Shown: positions 1 to 10,187, numbered from the stretch's first letter. The stretch is 64,000 nucleotides of DNA from Methanobrevibacter ruminantium M1 (GCF_000024185.1 NC_013790.1:496001-560000), one strand, 5' to 3'. Program-made: numbers and translations. Notes: generated from the letters alone by a model not told the origin.

Positions 1-2
1 TA

Positions 3-995
3 CAAGCTATGCAAAACGCAGGTTACCCTATCCAAACCTTAGGGGAAGTTAAAAACAGAGCTGACGTTATTGCATACTCTGGAAGCAACGCTATGAACTC
101 TCACCCAAGACACTTAGCAAGATATGCTGCATTCCCTCGTGGATACTTCAGACAAAGAGGAAGATTCGACAGAACCGTTATCACTATGGACCCTAAATTC
201 TCAGACACTGCAAAAATGTCTGACAAATGGATTGGTTTCGAACAAAACGGTGACTACGGTTTCTACAACGCTTTAAGAGCTGTACTCAAAGGTAAAAAGT
301 TACAATCTGAATCCGTTTCCGGTATTCCAGCAGAAGACATCTATGAATTAGCTGCTGAAATGGAAGCTGCAGAATTCGGTGTTCTCTTCTTCGGTTTAGG
401 TTTAACCCACACCTTAGGTAAGCAAAGAAACATTGACATCGCGATTAAATTGGTACAAGACTTAAACACCAACAGTAAATGGGGACTCACTCCAATGAGA
501 GGTCACTTTAACGTAAACGGTTTCAACATCTTCATGGCTTACGAAACCGGTTGGGCATTCGGTGTAGACTTCTGTAGAGGATACGGAAGATATATGATGG
601 GTGAAACCAACACAATCGACTTACTCGTTAGAAAAGAACCAGACTGTTTCATGGTTATTGCAGCTGACCCTGGTGCTCACTTCCCTAACGGAGCAAACCA
701 ACACTTAGCTGACATTCCAGTTATCCAAATCGATATTCACTGGGGACCATCCACCGAGCTTGCTGATGTAGTACTTCCTGGATCATTCATTTCTGTAGAA
801 TGTGGAGGTACCAGTTACCGTATGGACGGTGTTCCTATCTGGATGAAAAAAGCTATCGACAAACCTGAAACCTGTCGTGATGACGAATGGATTGTACGTG
901 AATTGAAAGAAAGAGTAATGAAACTCAGAGAAGAACCTAACGTAGCAGATGAATACGTTCCTAATGAAGGTCTCGCATGTCTCTTAGATAAGTAA
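3..995 (+). CDS. fwdB: Formylmethanofuran dehydrogenase subunit B, C-terminal part
   Basis: Truncated by the window start; the open frame continues to the left edge. This is the catalytic molybdopterin (W or Mo) subunit of formylmethanofuran dehydrogenase, which reduces CO2 in the first step of methanogenesis. The visible 330 residues match the C-terminal part of FwdB/FmdB. Features include the cofactor-binding region around [19 protein letters not shown] and the following stretch [18 protein letters not shown], both typical of molybdopterin oxidoreductases. It ends 10 bases before fwdA and is clearly in one operon with fwdA and fwdC. The active-site Cys or Sec lies upstream of the window, so the W-type (Fwd) and Mo-type (Fmd) isoenzymes cannot be told apart here. 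Confidence 0.93.
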   Translation, partial: QAMQNAGYPIQTLGEVKNRADVIAYSGSNAMNSHPRHLARYAAFPRGYFRQRGRFDRTVITMDPKFSDTAKMSDKWIGFEQNGDYGFYNALRAVLKGKKLQSESVSGIPAEDIYELAAEMEAAEFGVLFFGLGLTHTLGKQRNIDIAIKLVQDLNTNSKWGLTPMRGHFNVNGFNIFMAYETGWAFGVDFCRGYGRYMMGETNTIDLLVRKEPDCFMVIAADPGAHFPNGANQHLADIPVIQIDIHWGPSTELADVVLPGSFISVECGGTSYRMDGVPIWMKKAIDKPETCRDDEWIVRELKERVMKLREEPNVADEYVPNEGLACLLDK

Positions 996-1005
996 GGTGA
1001 TTTTT

Positions 1006-2724
1006 ATGGAATATATACTTAAAAATGGTATTGTTTACGACCCTGCTAATGAAGTAAACGGAGAAAAAATGGATATCTGCTTCAAGGATGGTAAAATCGT
1101 TGAAGACGTATCCGCTGACGCAGAAGTATTAGACGTCACTGATAAAATTGTAATGCCTGCTGGTGTAGACCCTCACGCTCACGTTGCAGGACCAAAATTG
1201 GTTGTAGGTAGATTATACAGACCAGAAGATGAAAGAAGAGGAGTAGCTCAAAAAACCAAAACAACCAGAGCAGAGGCTGGTTTCTCTATCCCAAGTTGTC
1301 CTACCACTGGATACAGATACTCAAGAATGGGATACGGTACCGTTTGTGAAGCAGCTATGCCTCCTTTAGAAGCAAAACACACACACGAAGAAATTAACAC
1401 TATTCCTAACATTGACATTAACCCATTGCCACTCTTTGGTAACAACTGGTTTGTAATGGAATATGCTAGAGAAAACAGAATTGACGATTTGGCAGCATTC
1501 ATTGCAGCAATGTTAAGAGTATCTAAAGGATACGGTGTAAAAATCGTAAACCCATGTGGTTCAGAAGCGTGGGGATGGGGTATGAACGTACACGGATACG
1601 ATGATAAGGCTCCATACTTTGACGTAACCTCCAGAGAAGTTGTAAGAGCTTTAGCAAAAGCAAACGAAAAATTAGGACTTCCACACTCTATACACATCCA
1701 CCCTAACGATTTAGGTCACCCTGGAAACGTTCCTACTACCATTGCAACTTTAGACTCAATCAAAGACATTGCAAAATCAACTAAACCATCTGCTTCCGTA
1801 AGAGATCAAACCATCCACTGTACTCACTTACAGTTCCACTCCTACACAGGAAACAGCTGGAAGGATGCAGCATCTGGTGCTGAAGAATGTGCTGACTTCA
1901 TTAACAAGAACCCATATGTAACTTGTGACGTAGGTCAAGTAACCTTCGACGAAACCACTACAATGACTGCAGACGCTCCTATGGAATACGACTTGTTTAA
2001 GATTTCTGGATTAAAATGGGCTAACAAGGACATTGAATGTGAAACCGCAGCAGGTATCATTCCATGTATCTACTCTCCTAAGACTCCAGTAAGTACCTTA
2101 CAATGGGCTATCGGTCTTGAATTGTTCTTGCACATTGAAAACCCATGGCAAGTATGTCTAACCACTGACCACCCTAACGCAGGTCCTTTCATCAGATATC
2201 CAAAGATCATCTCCTGGTTGATGAGTGCTCCTAAGAGGATGGAAATGATTGACAATGGTGAAGTGCACAAATGGGCTTCCAAAAGAACTGGCTTAGCTGG
2301 TCTTGAAAGAGAATACGACTTCTATGAAATCGCTACAATCTCCAGAGCAGCTCCTGCAAGAATCCACGGATTTGCTGACAGAGGCGCACTTACCCCTGGC
2401 TACAACGCAGATATTGCAGTATATGACATCAACCCTAATGACTTTGACCCATCCAGAGACCCTGAAGGTGTTGAAAAAGCATTCAGCAATGCTTACTACA
2501 CTATCAAAGATGGTCAAATCGTTGTTAAAGATGGTGACATTGTATCTACAAAACAAAGCCACACCATTTGGACCAACGTCATAGGATACGAAGAAGAGGA
2601 AAAACAAATCATAGACAGCATAATGCCTTTCTTCACTCAATACTATTCTGTCAAATGGGAAAACTATCAAGTACACGACCACTATGTACCTAACCCTACT
2701 GTAGTGGATGTAGAAGCTAAATAA
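1006..2724 (+). CDS. fwdA: Formylmethanofuran dehydrogenase subunit A
   Basis: FwdA is the amidohydrolase-type subunit with a dinuclear zinc site. It couples formate, delivered through an internal tunnel, to methanofuran. The metal-binding HxH motif is visible at residues 57-59 ([10 protein letters not shown]), and GVKIVNP fits the region of the carboxylated lysine. Length (572 residues) is normal for the family. I chose the ATG at 1006 because AAGGTGA at 994-1000 is a good ribosome binding site for it; a GTG at 997 in the same frame lies inside that site. It sits between fwdB and fwdC, with 15 bases to fwdC, as part of one transcription unit. Confidence 0.95.
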   Translation: MEYILKNGIVYDPANEVNGEKMDICFKDGKIVEDVSADAEVLDVTDKIVMPAGVDPHAHVAGPKLVVGRLYRPEDERRGVAQKTKTTRAEAGFSIPSCPTTGYRYSRMGYGTVCEAAMPPLEAKHTHEEINTIPNIDINPLPLFGNNWFVMEYARENRIDDLAAFIAAMLRVSKGYGVKIVNPCGSEAWGWGMNVHGYDDKAPYFDVTSREVVRALAKANEKLGLPHSIHIHPNDLGHPGNVPTTIATLDSIKDIAKSTKPSASVRDQTIHCTHLQFHSYTGNSWKDAASGAEECADFINKNPYVTCDVGQVTFDETTTMTADAPMEYDLFKISGLKWANKDIECETAAGIIPCIYSPKTPVSTLQWAIGLELFLHIENPWQVCLTTDHPNAGPFIRYPKIISWLMSAPKRMEMIDNGEVHKWASKRTGLAGLEREYDFYEIATISRAAPARIHGFADRGALTPGYNADIAVYDINPNDFDPSRDPEGVEKAFSNAYYTIKDGQIVVKDGDIVSTKQSHTIWTNVIGYEEEEKQIIDSIMPFFTQYYSVKWENYQVHDHYVPNPTVVDVEAK

Positions 2725-2739
2725 GGAGAGTGTTTATTA

Positions 2740-3606
2740 ATGAAAACTATTACTTTTGATCAAAAGAAAACTTCTTCAATTGCTTTAGAATTTGATGAGT
2801 TAATCACTGATAACATTTACGCTTGGACCGAAGAGGACTTTGCAGAATACAAAGTTCCTATAGGAAACTCCAGATTCCCAATCACTGATTACTTTGACAT
2901 CACCGTTGAAGGAGAAGCAGAATCTCCTGCTGAAGTCAAAATGATTTTAAACGGAGATTGTAACAGAGTAAAATACATCGGCTGTAAAATGAGCGCTGGT
3001 GAAGTAGTTGTTAACGGTGACGCTGACCTTCACGTAGGTGCAGAAATGTCTGGCGGAATTGTTACCGTATTCGGTAATGTAGCAGCTCACGCCGGTCGTG
3101 AAATGAAAGGTGGAAAACTCGAAATTATGGGTAATACCAAAGAATTCTGTGGTGCATCCTATATCGGTGAATGGAGAGGTATGTCCGGTGGAGAAATCAT
3201 CATCCACGGAAACGCTGGAAAACAATGTGGTGAATGTTTAGTCGGTGGTAAGATCCACGTTTTAGGTGACTGTGATATTCTCGCAGGTATTCACATGACT
3301 AAAGGTACCATTGAAATCGATGGTAATGTTAACCGTTGGCCTGGCGGTCAGATGAAAAACGGTAACATAGTCATCCACGGTAAAGTAGGAAGATTACTTG
3401 AAGGTTTCGTAGAACAAGGAATCGTCACAGACCCTGAATTAGATGGAGTCACTTATCCTGGCAGATACATCGAATACAAAGGGGACATTGCTTTAAACGG
3501 TAAAGGTACCTTATTAATCGATGCTGAGAAAAACAGAGACAGATTATCTACCTGGATTGAAGAAGACGACGAATATAACGCAATTAGAGAATACAGAGAC
3601 CAATAA
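2740..3606 (+). CDS. fwdC: Formylmethanofuran dehydrogenase subunit C
   Basis: FwdC is a structural subunit related to the C-terminal beta-helix domain of glutamate synthase. The middle of the protein (about residues 75-230) shows the expected series of short glycine-rich repeats, such as [20 protein letters not shown] and [18 protein letters not shown]. Length (288 residues) is slightly above the usual 260-270. AGGAG overlapping the fwdA stop codon serves as ribosome binding site. It is the last gene of the operon and is followed by a hairpin at 3609-3631. Confidence 0.94.
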   Translation: MKTITFDQKKTSSIALEFDELITDNIYAWTEEDFAEYKVPIGNSRFPITDYFDITVEGEAESPAEVKMILNGDCNRVKYIGCKMSAGEVVVNGDADLHVGAEMSGGIVTVFGNVAAHAGREMKGGKLEIMGNTKEFCGASYIGEWRGMSGGEIIIHGNAGKQCGECLVGGKIHVLGDCDILAGIHMTKGTIEIDGNVNRWPGGQMKNGNIVIHGKVGRLLEGFVEQGIVTDPELDGVTYPGRYIEYKGDIALNGKGTLLIDAEKNRDRLSTWIEEDDEYNAIREYRDQ

Positions 3607-3608
3607 TT

Positions 3609-3631
3609 CAAACTTTTTAAAAAAAAGTTTG
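3609..3631 (+). terminator. Hairpin after the fwd operon
   Basis: CAAACTTTTT and AAAAGTTTG form an inverted repeat just 3 bases after the fwdC stop, in an A/T-rich context. A similar hairpin follows the gene ending at 4871. Terminator function is inferred from position and symmetry. Confidence 0.45.
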
Positions 3632-4054
3632 CTTATAGATCTAGAAAAAGATAATTAGAATCTTGTATGATTTAAGGTTTGTTTAAATTTTAAAGCAGCA
3701 TAGGTTCTAATTTACTCCCAATCTTTTTCTATTTTTCTATTTTTTCTTTTTTATTCTCTTTTTTTATTTTTTTTATTTTTTTAATAATTATTTTTATTAT
3801 TTTAATTATTTCAATTATTTCAATAATTTTTATAATTTCTTAAGTCATAATTTAATTAATTTCTAATGCTCGATTTTTATTGATTTAAATTTATTAATTG
3901 AGCTTCAGTTTTTAATCTTTATTAATTGAGCTTCAGTTTTTTCAATCTTTTAAATTGATTTGTTAATTAATTAAATTATCATTTATATGAATTAATTATA
4001 TAATTATTATGTGTAATTTTAATTTAAATGAACTTATATGAAAATGGTGTAAAT
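3632..4054. other. AT-rich intergenic region with a short direct repeat
   Basis: No gene is visible in these 420 bases. Between 3890 and 3942 a unit beginning TTATTAATTGAGCTTCAG occurs twice with a period of 28 bases. The last 100 bases are rich in TTAATTA and ATTATATAA words and probably hold the promoter of the gene starting at 4055. Confidence 0.5.
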
Positions 4055-4357
4055 ATGGTCAAGGAAATACTTATGGACCCAGATGATATTATAGAATATG
4101 TAAGAAATGAAGTAAAAGTTGATGATATTTTTGAATTGTCTTATAATAGGGTGTTTGCTCCAGGAACTGTGCTTGGAATCACTCCTGAAGATGAGGAAAC
4201 CGGTGAAGGATTGATTCTTTCTCTTCAGCTTAATGGTGAACTCTTGAATCAGGCAGTAGACATTGATTTGCATGCAGTTAAGGATGAAATCATTGAAGCA
4301 CGTCATTTGCCTGGTGGAGATGAGGATAAATTGATTGTCATTGAAGCTACATTGTAG
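4055..4357 (+). CDS. Small acidic protein, DUF2097-like, first of a paralogous pair
   Basis: A 100-residue acidic protein without cysteines, signal peptide or membrane segment. It aligns over its whole length with the product of the next gene (4569-4871): both contain D(I/K)xELSYNRV or DIAYNRV, a GxxLG(I/V) turn, and an IIE(A/L)xH(L/W)P motif near the end. I recall such small methanogen proteins being grouped as DUF2097, with no known function. The start at 4055 is chosen from that alignment (MVKE against MVDKE) and from GGTG just upstream; an in-frame ATG at 4028 would add nine residues. Confidence 0.7.
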   Translation: MVKEILMDPDDIIEYVRNEVKVDDIFELSYNRVFAPGTVLGITPEDEETGEGLILSLQLNGELLNQAVDIDLHAVKDEIIEARHLPGGDEDKLIVIEATL

Positions 4358-4568
4358 CTTTTTTATTATTTTTTTTTTTAACAATTTTTTTTATAATTCA
4401 TTAATTAGTTTGATTAAGTACAAATAATTTTATATATTAGAAACAATATACTATAATTATAAACCTAATATTAAAAATATTTTAAAGCTTGATTTTTTAA
4501 AGTCAAGAATTTAATTAATAATAATAGTAGAACTGTAATGAAAATAATTAACCTTAGGAGGTCTCTAG

Positions 4569-4871
4569 ATGGTCGATAAGGAATTAACAATGACTTCTGA
4601 TGAAGTTCTAGATTATATTAAAAATAATTTTAAAGAATTTGATAAAGTGGATATTGCATACAATCGTGTTTCTGCAAAAGGAGACATATTAGGTGTGGAT
4701 CTTTCTGATTATAAAGGAAAACCAAGTTGCAGAGTGATGATAGCTTTAGATGGTGAAATCATTTCCGATACCATTGAAGTGGACTTTGAGGAGTATAAGG
4801 AAGACATTATTGAATTGCATCACTGGCCTAAAGACGAATCAAAGGAATCTGTTTATATTGAGGTAATTTAG
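4569..4871 (+). CDS. Small acidic protein, DUF2097-like, second of the pair
   Basis: A 100-residue paralogue of the protein at 4055-4357, roughly 35% identical by eye. It is preceded by a near-perfect ribosome binding site, AGGAGGT at 4556-4562, much stronger than that of its neighbour. The 211-base gap between the two genes suggests separate promoters rather than one operon. No catalytic motif or metal-binding cluster is visible, so function is unknown. The side-by-side arrangement points to an old tandem duplication. Confidence 0.75.
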   Translation: MVDKELTMTSDEVLDYIKNNFKEFDKVDIAYNRVSAKGDILGVDLSDYKGKPSCRVMIALDGEIISDTIEVDFEEYKEDIIELHHWPKDESKESVYIEVI

Positions 4872-4879
4872 TCAAACTT

Positions 4880-4900
4880 CAAACTTTTAGAAAAAGTTTG
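4880..4900 (+). terminator. Hairpin after the small-protein pair
   Basis: CAAACTTTT-AG-AAAAAGTTTG is an inverted repeat 9 bases after the stop codon, closely similar in sequence to the hairpin at 3609-3631. Probable transcription terminator. Confidence 0.45.
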
Positions 4901-5228
4901 ATCAAAATCTTTATCTCCGGAATTTTCATTTCCAAAAATTGTATCTCTATATTCTTAAAAGAAGTTTGATTAAATTTTATCTCAAGAATTAAGTTTTGAA
5001 AAAGGCTATAATATTTAGAAACCTTATATTTTTATCTCAATCCTTTCTTTTTTAATTTTCTTTTTCTTTTTAGTCTTTTTCTAATTTTCTTTTTTTTATT
5101 GAAACAATTTTTCATTTATTTTTTTTATTAAAACAATTTTTCATTTTTTTTGAAACAATTTTTTTAATGCTTTTTTATTTTTTCTATTATTACAAAATCA
5201 GCTTATTTTTAATTCAGATAGGATTGGA
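4901..5228. other. AT-rich gap between convergent genes
   Basis: No gene seen. T-runs and AAACAATTTTT words occur several times between 5100 and 5165. Both flanking genes point into this gap, so it probably holds only 3' ends and terminators. Confidence 0.5.
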
Positions 5229-6266
5229 CTATTCTTCCAGCAATATTGTATTTTTAGGATCTACTTTTATATGGTCTGGAACTACAAACTCATGCTCGCG
5301 GATTTGCTTTTCACGTTTCCACCATAAGCCGTTTGCTAAAGTTATCTCCCATTCGAAAGGCATTTCCAATAGGCTTGAATTTTCAGTGTCAAATGAATTT
5401 ACTTCATCTTTTTTGGCTGGAGCAAAGTCATGCGCTCTTATTCCAATATGGGTTATGTTTGGTGAGATTTTTTCAGAGACTTCCAATGTCAGTCCCCAGT
5501 CTAGGGATTTGAGATGATAATCATCTATAATTTCAATTCTAGATGTGTTCTTGCATCCTGTAAGTCTGGCAACATCGAGTTTTTTAGGATTTTCAAAGAT
5601 TTCATGAGTTTCCCCCTTTGCAATGATTTTTCCTTTATCCAATATGATAAGCTCATCGCAGAACTGGAATGCCTCGTCACGGTCGTGGGTTACTAGAACT
5701 GAAAATCCGTCAAAGTCCTTTAATGAATTAACAAGTTCTATACGCAATTGTTCCTTTAGGAAGGTGTCCATGGCGCTGAATGGCTCGTCCAATAGGATAA
5801 CATCAGGTCCATAGGCCAATATTCTAGCTAATGCAACCCTTTGCTGCTGGCCTCCGGATAATTGTCTGGGATATCTCTTTTCAAGTCCTTCAAGATGGAA
5901 TCTCTTTATCATTTCAGATACTGTTTTTTCCCTTTTCTCTTTGGATACACCGATTCCGATGTTTTCCTCAACAGTCATATTGGGAAATAGGGCATAGTTT
6001 TGAAACAGGTAGCCTACGTTTCTTTTTTGAGGCTTTAGATTGATCTTTTTTTCTGAATCAAAATATATGTTTTCCTCATCCATCTTTAGGCTAATGATTC
6101 CGGTGTCTGGATTTACAATCCCTGCAATGGATTTTAAGGTCATGCTTTTACCGCATCCTGAAGGGCCGAGAATGCCTAAACATCCTTTATTTAACTTAAA
6201 ATCAATATCTAATTCAAATTCTTTAAGTTCCTTTTGGATATTTACTTTTAAGAATTTTTCACTCAT
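5229..6266 (-). CDS. modC: Molybdate (or tungstate) ABC transporter ATP-binding protein
   Basis: ATPase of a molybdate/tungstate importer (345 residues). The N-terminal ABC domain shows Walker A GPSGCGKS near residue 33, a Q-loop (LFQNYALFPN), the signature LSGGQQQRVALARIL, Walker B VILLDEP and the switch histidine in VTHDRDEA. The C-terminal 70 residues, with GIRAHDF, match the extension of ModC-type proteins. No modA or modB gene lies in the window, so this gene may be separated from its partners or end an operon that begins with nrpR 55 bases upstream. Formylmethanofuran dehydrogenase needs Mo or W, which gives the transporter an obvious role. ModC and WtpC cannot be told apart by eye. Confidence 0.82.
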   Translation of the reverse strand: MSEKFLKVNIQKELKEFELDIDFKLNKGCLGILGPSGCGKSMTLKSIAGIVNPDTGIISLKMDEENIYFDSEKKINLKPQKRNVGYLFQNYALFPNMTVEENIGIGVSKEKREKTVSEMIKRFHLEGLEKRYPRQLSGGQQQRVALARILAYGPDVILLDEPFSAMDTFLKEQLRIELVNSLKDFDGFSVLVTHDRDEAFQFCDELIILDKGKIIAKGETHEIFENPKKLDVARLTGCKNTSRIEIIDDYHLKSLDWGLTLEVSEKISPNITHIGIRAHDFAPAKKDEVNSFDTENSSLLEMPFEWEITLANGLWWKREKQIREHEFVVPDHIKVDPKNTILLEE

Positions 6267-6321
6267 ATTCCATCACTCGCAAGATAAAAAAATAAAAATA
6301 AAGTTCAAAAAATAGATTATA

Positions 6322-8016
6322 TTATTGCTCATAAATCAGGCTCATGTCTTCTATTGGTAAGACAGTTTCAACGGCTTTTGCTTCAATATTTATTCCTTTT
6401 TCCTTGATTGCAGCAATTAAATTCAATCCGCTTCCTGTAACTATTCCAAAGTTATAATTATCTACCTTTGCATTATAGACTAATTCTCTTGGTTTTCCTA
6501 CTTTAAATATGGAAAATCCTTCTTTGCTTATCTTCTCCAATATTTCCTCTGTTTCAGGCCTTGCGATGTATGGGACCTCTTTGATTGATGCAAGGATTTT
6601 CTTAGGGTTTTTTCGTTTGGCTATTTGGGTCAAATCTTTAAAGATGAATATCTTATGTGGATCGATTGATGACCCGTTGTATGAAATCATTTCAACAAAT
6701 AAAGGTGGCTTTCCAAGCTCTAAAAGTCCTCCGTATTGTGGTGTGCTCATTATTCCGTTTTTGATTAGGATTCCATCAATGCTAAGGCTGCAGACTGTAG
6801 CTATTCCCACTTTGCTTTTGTCATCTGGATGGTCAACTATGCTGAAATGGGAATTCATGTATTTTGGAAGTGCCTTGTATGTCTTTTTCATAATGCTTAT
6901 TGCATCGTCAAGATCTTCCTTCTGGAGGTATGAAATGTTGGACACTATGTTTCCATGACCTGTTTCAATGTCATAATCGACCTGATTCACTCTGTTTAAT
7001 GATTTGGTAAGTATGAATGGTGTTTTCTTGTAATCCACCTTTTTAGCATGCTTTATCTTATGCTTGGAGGATTCAAGCTCTTTTAGCTTATTGTAGTTTA
7101 TGAATTCCTCACCTGTCTTTATATCCACCTTATAGTTCATCTCTTGAGCTGCGCAGAATGGGGTGATTCCTCCAATTATGGATATTCCAACCATTCCTTC
7201 TGGAACTGGAATTCCTAAAATGTTTTCGCTGATTTCTCCGATTTCAAGGATTCCTCCAATTCCTGCTTTTTCAAGCTTTTCGAAGATTTCTTTAGCTTTT
7301 TCTAGACCACTTTCTGGAATTATTCTGAAGTTTGCAGGAATTGTTCCGGTACCATGCTCCGCAACTTCAAGGACAGAGGTCATTCCTTTTGCTATGAATG
7401 CATCCAATGGAGTGATGGAGGTTTTCCTATAGGAGATAAGCTCTGAAAACTTGGTTGGATAGTAATCCTCAATATCTACAAGCCCGCCATATTGTGGGAT
7501 TGAAGGGATTCCGTTCTTTAAGAAGACTCCATCTATGGTTGTACCACAGATGGTTTTCATCACATATCCCTTTTTGCCGTTGATTTCAGTCTTTTTGGCA
7601 TTTATCAGTGGGCTTACGCAGACTCCTGCTGCAAATACTTCCTTAATTATGTCGAATGCCTTATTTTCAAGGATGTTTGAAGTGTTTACTATTACATTTC
7701 CTTCCTTTTTCTTATAGTCAAAGTCGGTGAGATAGATTCTTTCCTTGAATTTGGACAGTGTGAAGTCTACCTGGTCGTAGATTAGGCCCTTTTCCAGTTT
7801 GCTTTTTCCAAGCTCGGTGATAACTCTGCCAGAGTATCCTTGTTTTTCTGTATATCCCTTTTCATCAAGAATTTGCATATGATAGCGGACTGCACGCTCG
7901 CCAAGGTTGTATCCTTTGGTCTTAAGTTCGTCTGCTATTACCTTTGAGCCTATTGGCTTTTCATGGGTGTTTAAGATTCTTAGGATTTCTATCATTCTAT
8001 GTTCGGACTCTGACAT
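6322..8016 (-). CDS. nrpR: NrpR, repressor of nitrogen-assimilation genes
   Basis: NrpR represses nif and glnA genes in methanogens and is released by 2-oxoglutarate. The 564-residue protein has a winged-helix domain at residues 1-75 (with GERAVRYHMQILDEKGY as recognition region). Two related NrpR (DUF128) domains follow at about 85-310 and 335-560. Their internal homology is visible in GTTIDGVFLKNGIPSIPQYGG against CSLSIDGILIKNGIMSTPQYGG-like stretches. The two-domain form with a single DNA-binding domain is the one expected in Methanobacteriales. AGGAGA stands before the ATG. The gene lies directly downstream of glnA on the same strand, and a perfect NrpR operator lies upstream of glnA. Confidence 0.9.
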   Translation of the reverse strand: MSESEHRMIEILRILNTHEKPIGSKVIADELKTKGYNLGERAVRYHMQILDEKGYTEKQGYSGRVITELGKSKLEKGLIYDQVDFTLSKFKERIYLTDFDYKKKEGNVIVNTSNILENKAFDIIKEVFAAGVCVSPLINAKKTEINGKKGYVMKTICGTTIDGVFLKNGIPSIPQYGGLVDIEDYYPTKFSELISYRKTSITPLDAFIAKGMTSVLEVAEHGTGTIPANFRIIPESGLEKAKEIFEKLEKAGIGGILEIGEISENILGIPVPEGMVGISIIGGITPFCAAQEMNYKVDIKTGEEFINYNKLKELESSKHKIKHAKKVDYKKTPFILTKSLNRVNQVDYDIETGHGNIVSNISYLQKEDLDDAISIMKKTYKALPKYMNSHFSIVDHPDDKSKVGIATVCSLSIDGILIKNGIMSTPQYGGLLELGKPPLFVEMISYNGSSIDPHKIFIFKDLTQIAKRKNPKKILASIKEVPYIARPETEEILEKISKEGFSIFKVGKPRELVYNAKVDNYNFGIVTGSGLNLIAAIKEKGINIEAKAVETVLPIEDMSLIYEQ

Positions 8017-8163
8017 ATAATCTCCTGCTTTCTAAAGGATTTATAAAAATAAGTTTGATTGAAAGGTTGTCTTTAATAAAGATTAATCAATGTTTTTTAG
8101 TTTTTTATAAAAATAAAAAGTAGCTATTTAAAATTTAAATAGCTATAAATTTAAAATACCTAA

Positions 8164-8255
8164 TTAGTAATTTATGCCTGGAATATTTCAAGCGGAGTTT
8201 TATTTACTAGTTTACACTAGGAATATTTCAAGCAGTGTTTTATTTAGTAATTTAA
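8164..8255. repeat. 40-bp tandem repeat at the 3' end of glnA
   Basis: Two imperfect units with GGAATATTTCAAGC starting at 8180 and 8220 (period 40 bases). A partial third unit overlaps the last codons and stop of glnA. The 3' end of glnA therefore appears to have been duplicated outward into the gap before nrpR. Confidence 0.7.
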
Positions 8256-9590
8256 GTATTTCTTATGTTCGTAATTGAACACTTGGACTCTGTATTCATC
8301 CCATTCTTCATACTTTGCAGATAAGAATGCATTGAATATATGTTCTCCAAGAGCTTCTTTCATGATTTCACTTTCTTCAAAGGTGTGGTATGCTTCCCAT
8401 AGACTGGAAGGGAGCAATTCTATGCCTTTCTCTTCCCTTTCTTCATCGGTCAATTCATAAATGTTGATCTCAACAGATTCTCCCGGGTCGATTTTGTTTT
8501 TTATTCCATCCATACCTGCCTCAAGCATTACTGCAAATGCAAGGTAAGGGTTGCAGGTAGGGTCTGGGCTTCTGTATTCAATACGGGTGGCTTTTCCACG
8601 TGCTGCAGGCACTCTTATTAAGGTTGACCTGTTTTGAATACCATAAGTGATGTAAACTGGAGCCTCATATCCTGGAACCAATCTTTTGTATGAGTTTACG
8701 ATAGGGTTGGTCACTGCGGTTATTGCTGCAGAGTGTTTTAACAATCCACCAATAAACCACATAGCTTCTTGGGACAATCCAGTTTCACTGTTTTCATCAT
8801 AGAAGATGTTTTCACCATCCTTGAATAGACTTTGGTGACAGTGCATTCCACTTCCGCTTTCTCCAAAGAATGGCTTAGGCATGAAAGTCACTCTGTAGTC
8901 GAATCCATCGAAATCAGCCATATTTGCCACAATCGCTTTGATTGCTTGCTTGAATGTAATCACTGCATCTGCAGTTTTTAATGCATCATCGGAACTTGAA
9001 TGCGATTTCGTTTTGGCCAAGGAACCCACTTCGTGGTGGCTTGCTTCTACTTCAAAGCCTAATTCCTGTAAATTGGTAGTGATTTCTCTTCTGAAGTCAG
9101 TTCCCTTATCTACAGGCTCTACATCAAAGTATCCTGCAGTATCGTGAGGAATTGGGTATCCGTCATCGTCTGTGTCTACAATGAAGAATTCAGGTTCAGG
9201 TCCTATGTTGTAGGTGTAGCCTTCTTCCTTGATTTTTGCTAAAGCTTTTTTAAGGATTCCTCTTGGGTCCCCTTCAAATGGCTCTCCGTTAGGATTATAG
9301 ATGTCACATATGAATCTGCAGGATGCAGACTCTTCAGGTCTCCATGAAAGGGGTGAATAAGTGCTGATATCTGGCTTTAAGACGAGGTCGCTTCCTTCGA
9401 TTCCAACAAAACCAGGGATGGATGATCCGTCAAATAGGATTCCATCAGTGAATAAGTCTTCCATATTGTCCAATTCACAAGGAATTGACACATTCTTTGG
9501 AATTCCATGTAAATCAACAAATTGGAGTCTAATAAACTTGATATTGTCTGCTTTCATTCTTTCCATAATATTTTGAATTCTTTTTTCCAT
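8244..9590 (-). CDS. glnA: Glutamine synthetase, type I
   Basis: Catalyses ATP-dependent amidation of glutamate. The 448-residue protein has the beta-grasp domain with DGSSIPGF near residue 72, the metal/ATP region MHCHQSLF, the [10 protein letters not shown] block and the glutamate loop region [18 protein letters not shown], all standard for GS-I. I prefer the ATG at 9590 because GGAG lies nine bases upstream of it; an in-frame ATG at 9605 has no ribosome binding site. A perfect NrpR operator at 9754-9767 indicates nitrogen control by the NrpR encoded just downstream. Confidence 0.95.
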   Translation of the reverse strand: MEKRIQNIMERMKADNIKFIRLQFVDLHGIPKNVSIPCELDNMEDLFTDGILFDGSSIPGFVGIEGSDLVLKPDISTYSPLSWRPEESASCRFICDIYNPNGEPFEGDPRGILKKALAKIKEEGYTYNIGPEPEFFIVDTDDDGYPIPHDTAGYFDVEPVDKGTDFRREITTNLQELGFEVEASHHEVGSLAKTKSHSSSDDALKTADAVITFKQAIKAIVANMADFDGFDYRVTFMPKPFFGESGSGMHCHQSLFKDGENIFYDENSETGLSQEAMWFIGGLLKHSAAITAVTNPIVNSYKRLVPGYEAPVYITYGIQNRSTLIRVPAARGKATRIEYRSPDPTCNPYLAFAVMLEAGMDGIKNKIDPGESVEINIYELTDEEREEKGIELLPSSLWEAYHTFEESEIMKEALGEHIFNAFLSAKYEEWDEYRVQVFNYEHKKYLNY

Positions 9591-9753
9591 TAAATCATTC
9601 TCCATAATCTTTGGAATATTATAAACTTAATCGCAATAAATTTTCTAAAAAATTAATATTAAATTATATTTTCTTAAAATTATATTTTCTAAGAATTATA
9701 TTTTCTAAAAATTATTTTTCTAAAAAGTATATTTCTAAAATTATATTTTCTTC

Positions 9754-9767
9754 GGAAATATATTTCC
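9754..9767. promoter_or_regulatory. NrpR operator upstream of glnA
   Basis: GGAAATATATTTCC is a perfect palindrome and an exact match to the methanogen NrpR operator GGAA-N6-TTCC. It lies about 165 bases upstream of the preferred glnA start and just downstream of a TATA-like element, a position suited to blocking transcription. The presence of nrpR next to glnA supports the assignment. Confidence 0.8.
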
Positions 9768-9794
9768 ATCTATAATATTATATTAATTTTTTTA

Positions 9795-9806
9795 ATATAT
9801 TATTTT
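9795..9806 (-). promoter_or_regulatory. Candidate TATA box of glnA
   Basis: On the minus strand this reads ATAATATATTAA, preceded by an A-rich BRE-like stretch. Transcription starting about 25 bases downstream would begin close to 9773, placing the NrpR operator at roughly +6 to +19. In such AT-rich DNA other TATA-like words exist, so this is only the best-placed candidate. Confidence 0.4.
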
Positions 9807-10050
9807 ATCTATCTTATAGTTTTTAAATCTTAAGGATTAGTTTATTTTTTTTAATATTTTTCATTATTTTATTTAATTTTTTGTTAAAATTTTAGAAATA
9901 ATTTAATTTTATTAGTAAAAATTGAACAAATAACTATTCATTTATAAATTATCTTAAAAAAAGACGTTTTTGATTATCCTATAGTTATGCAATGGTCGAT
10001 AGGCATGATCTGGTGGCTTCTCTTTAGTGTATAGTGATATCTGTGGTATT

Positions 10051-10187
10051 TTTAGTGTTTTGTTTTAGTTTTTTGGGGGGTTCTGTAGTTTTGTTTTTGG
10101 GTTTTTTTTAGTGTTTTGTTTTAGGTTTTTTGGGGGGTTCTGTAGTTTTGTTTTTGGGTTTTTTTTAGTGTTTTGTTTTAGGTTTTT
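10051..10187 (+). repeat. 56-57 bp T/G-rich tandem repeat
   Basis: About 2.4 copies of a unit containing TTTAGTGTTTTGTTTTAG, then GGGGGGTTCTGTAG and TTTTGTTTTTGGG. The strand is almost free of C and A, so it is strongly skewed. It lies in the 795-base gap between the divergent glnA and NRPS genes, about 200 bases before the NRPS start. Just upstream (9966-10050) the sequence is less AT-rich than the rest of the gap, but no gene is recognisable. Confidence 0.75.

Noticed and set aside
1248-2682. Minus-strand and plus-strand alternative open frames inside fwdA
   Set aside because: They overlap a strongly supported gene, have no ribosome binding sites and no recognisable motifs.
8164-8255. GGAATATTTC units as additional NrpR operators
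   Set aside because: They lack the TTCC half at the required spacing, so they do not fit GGAA-N6-TTCC.
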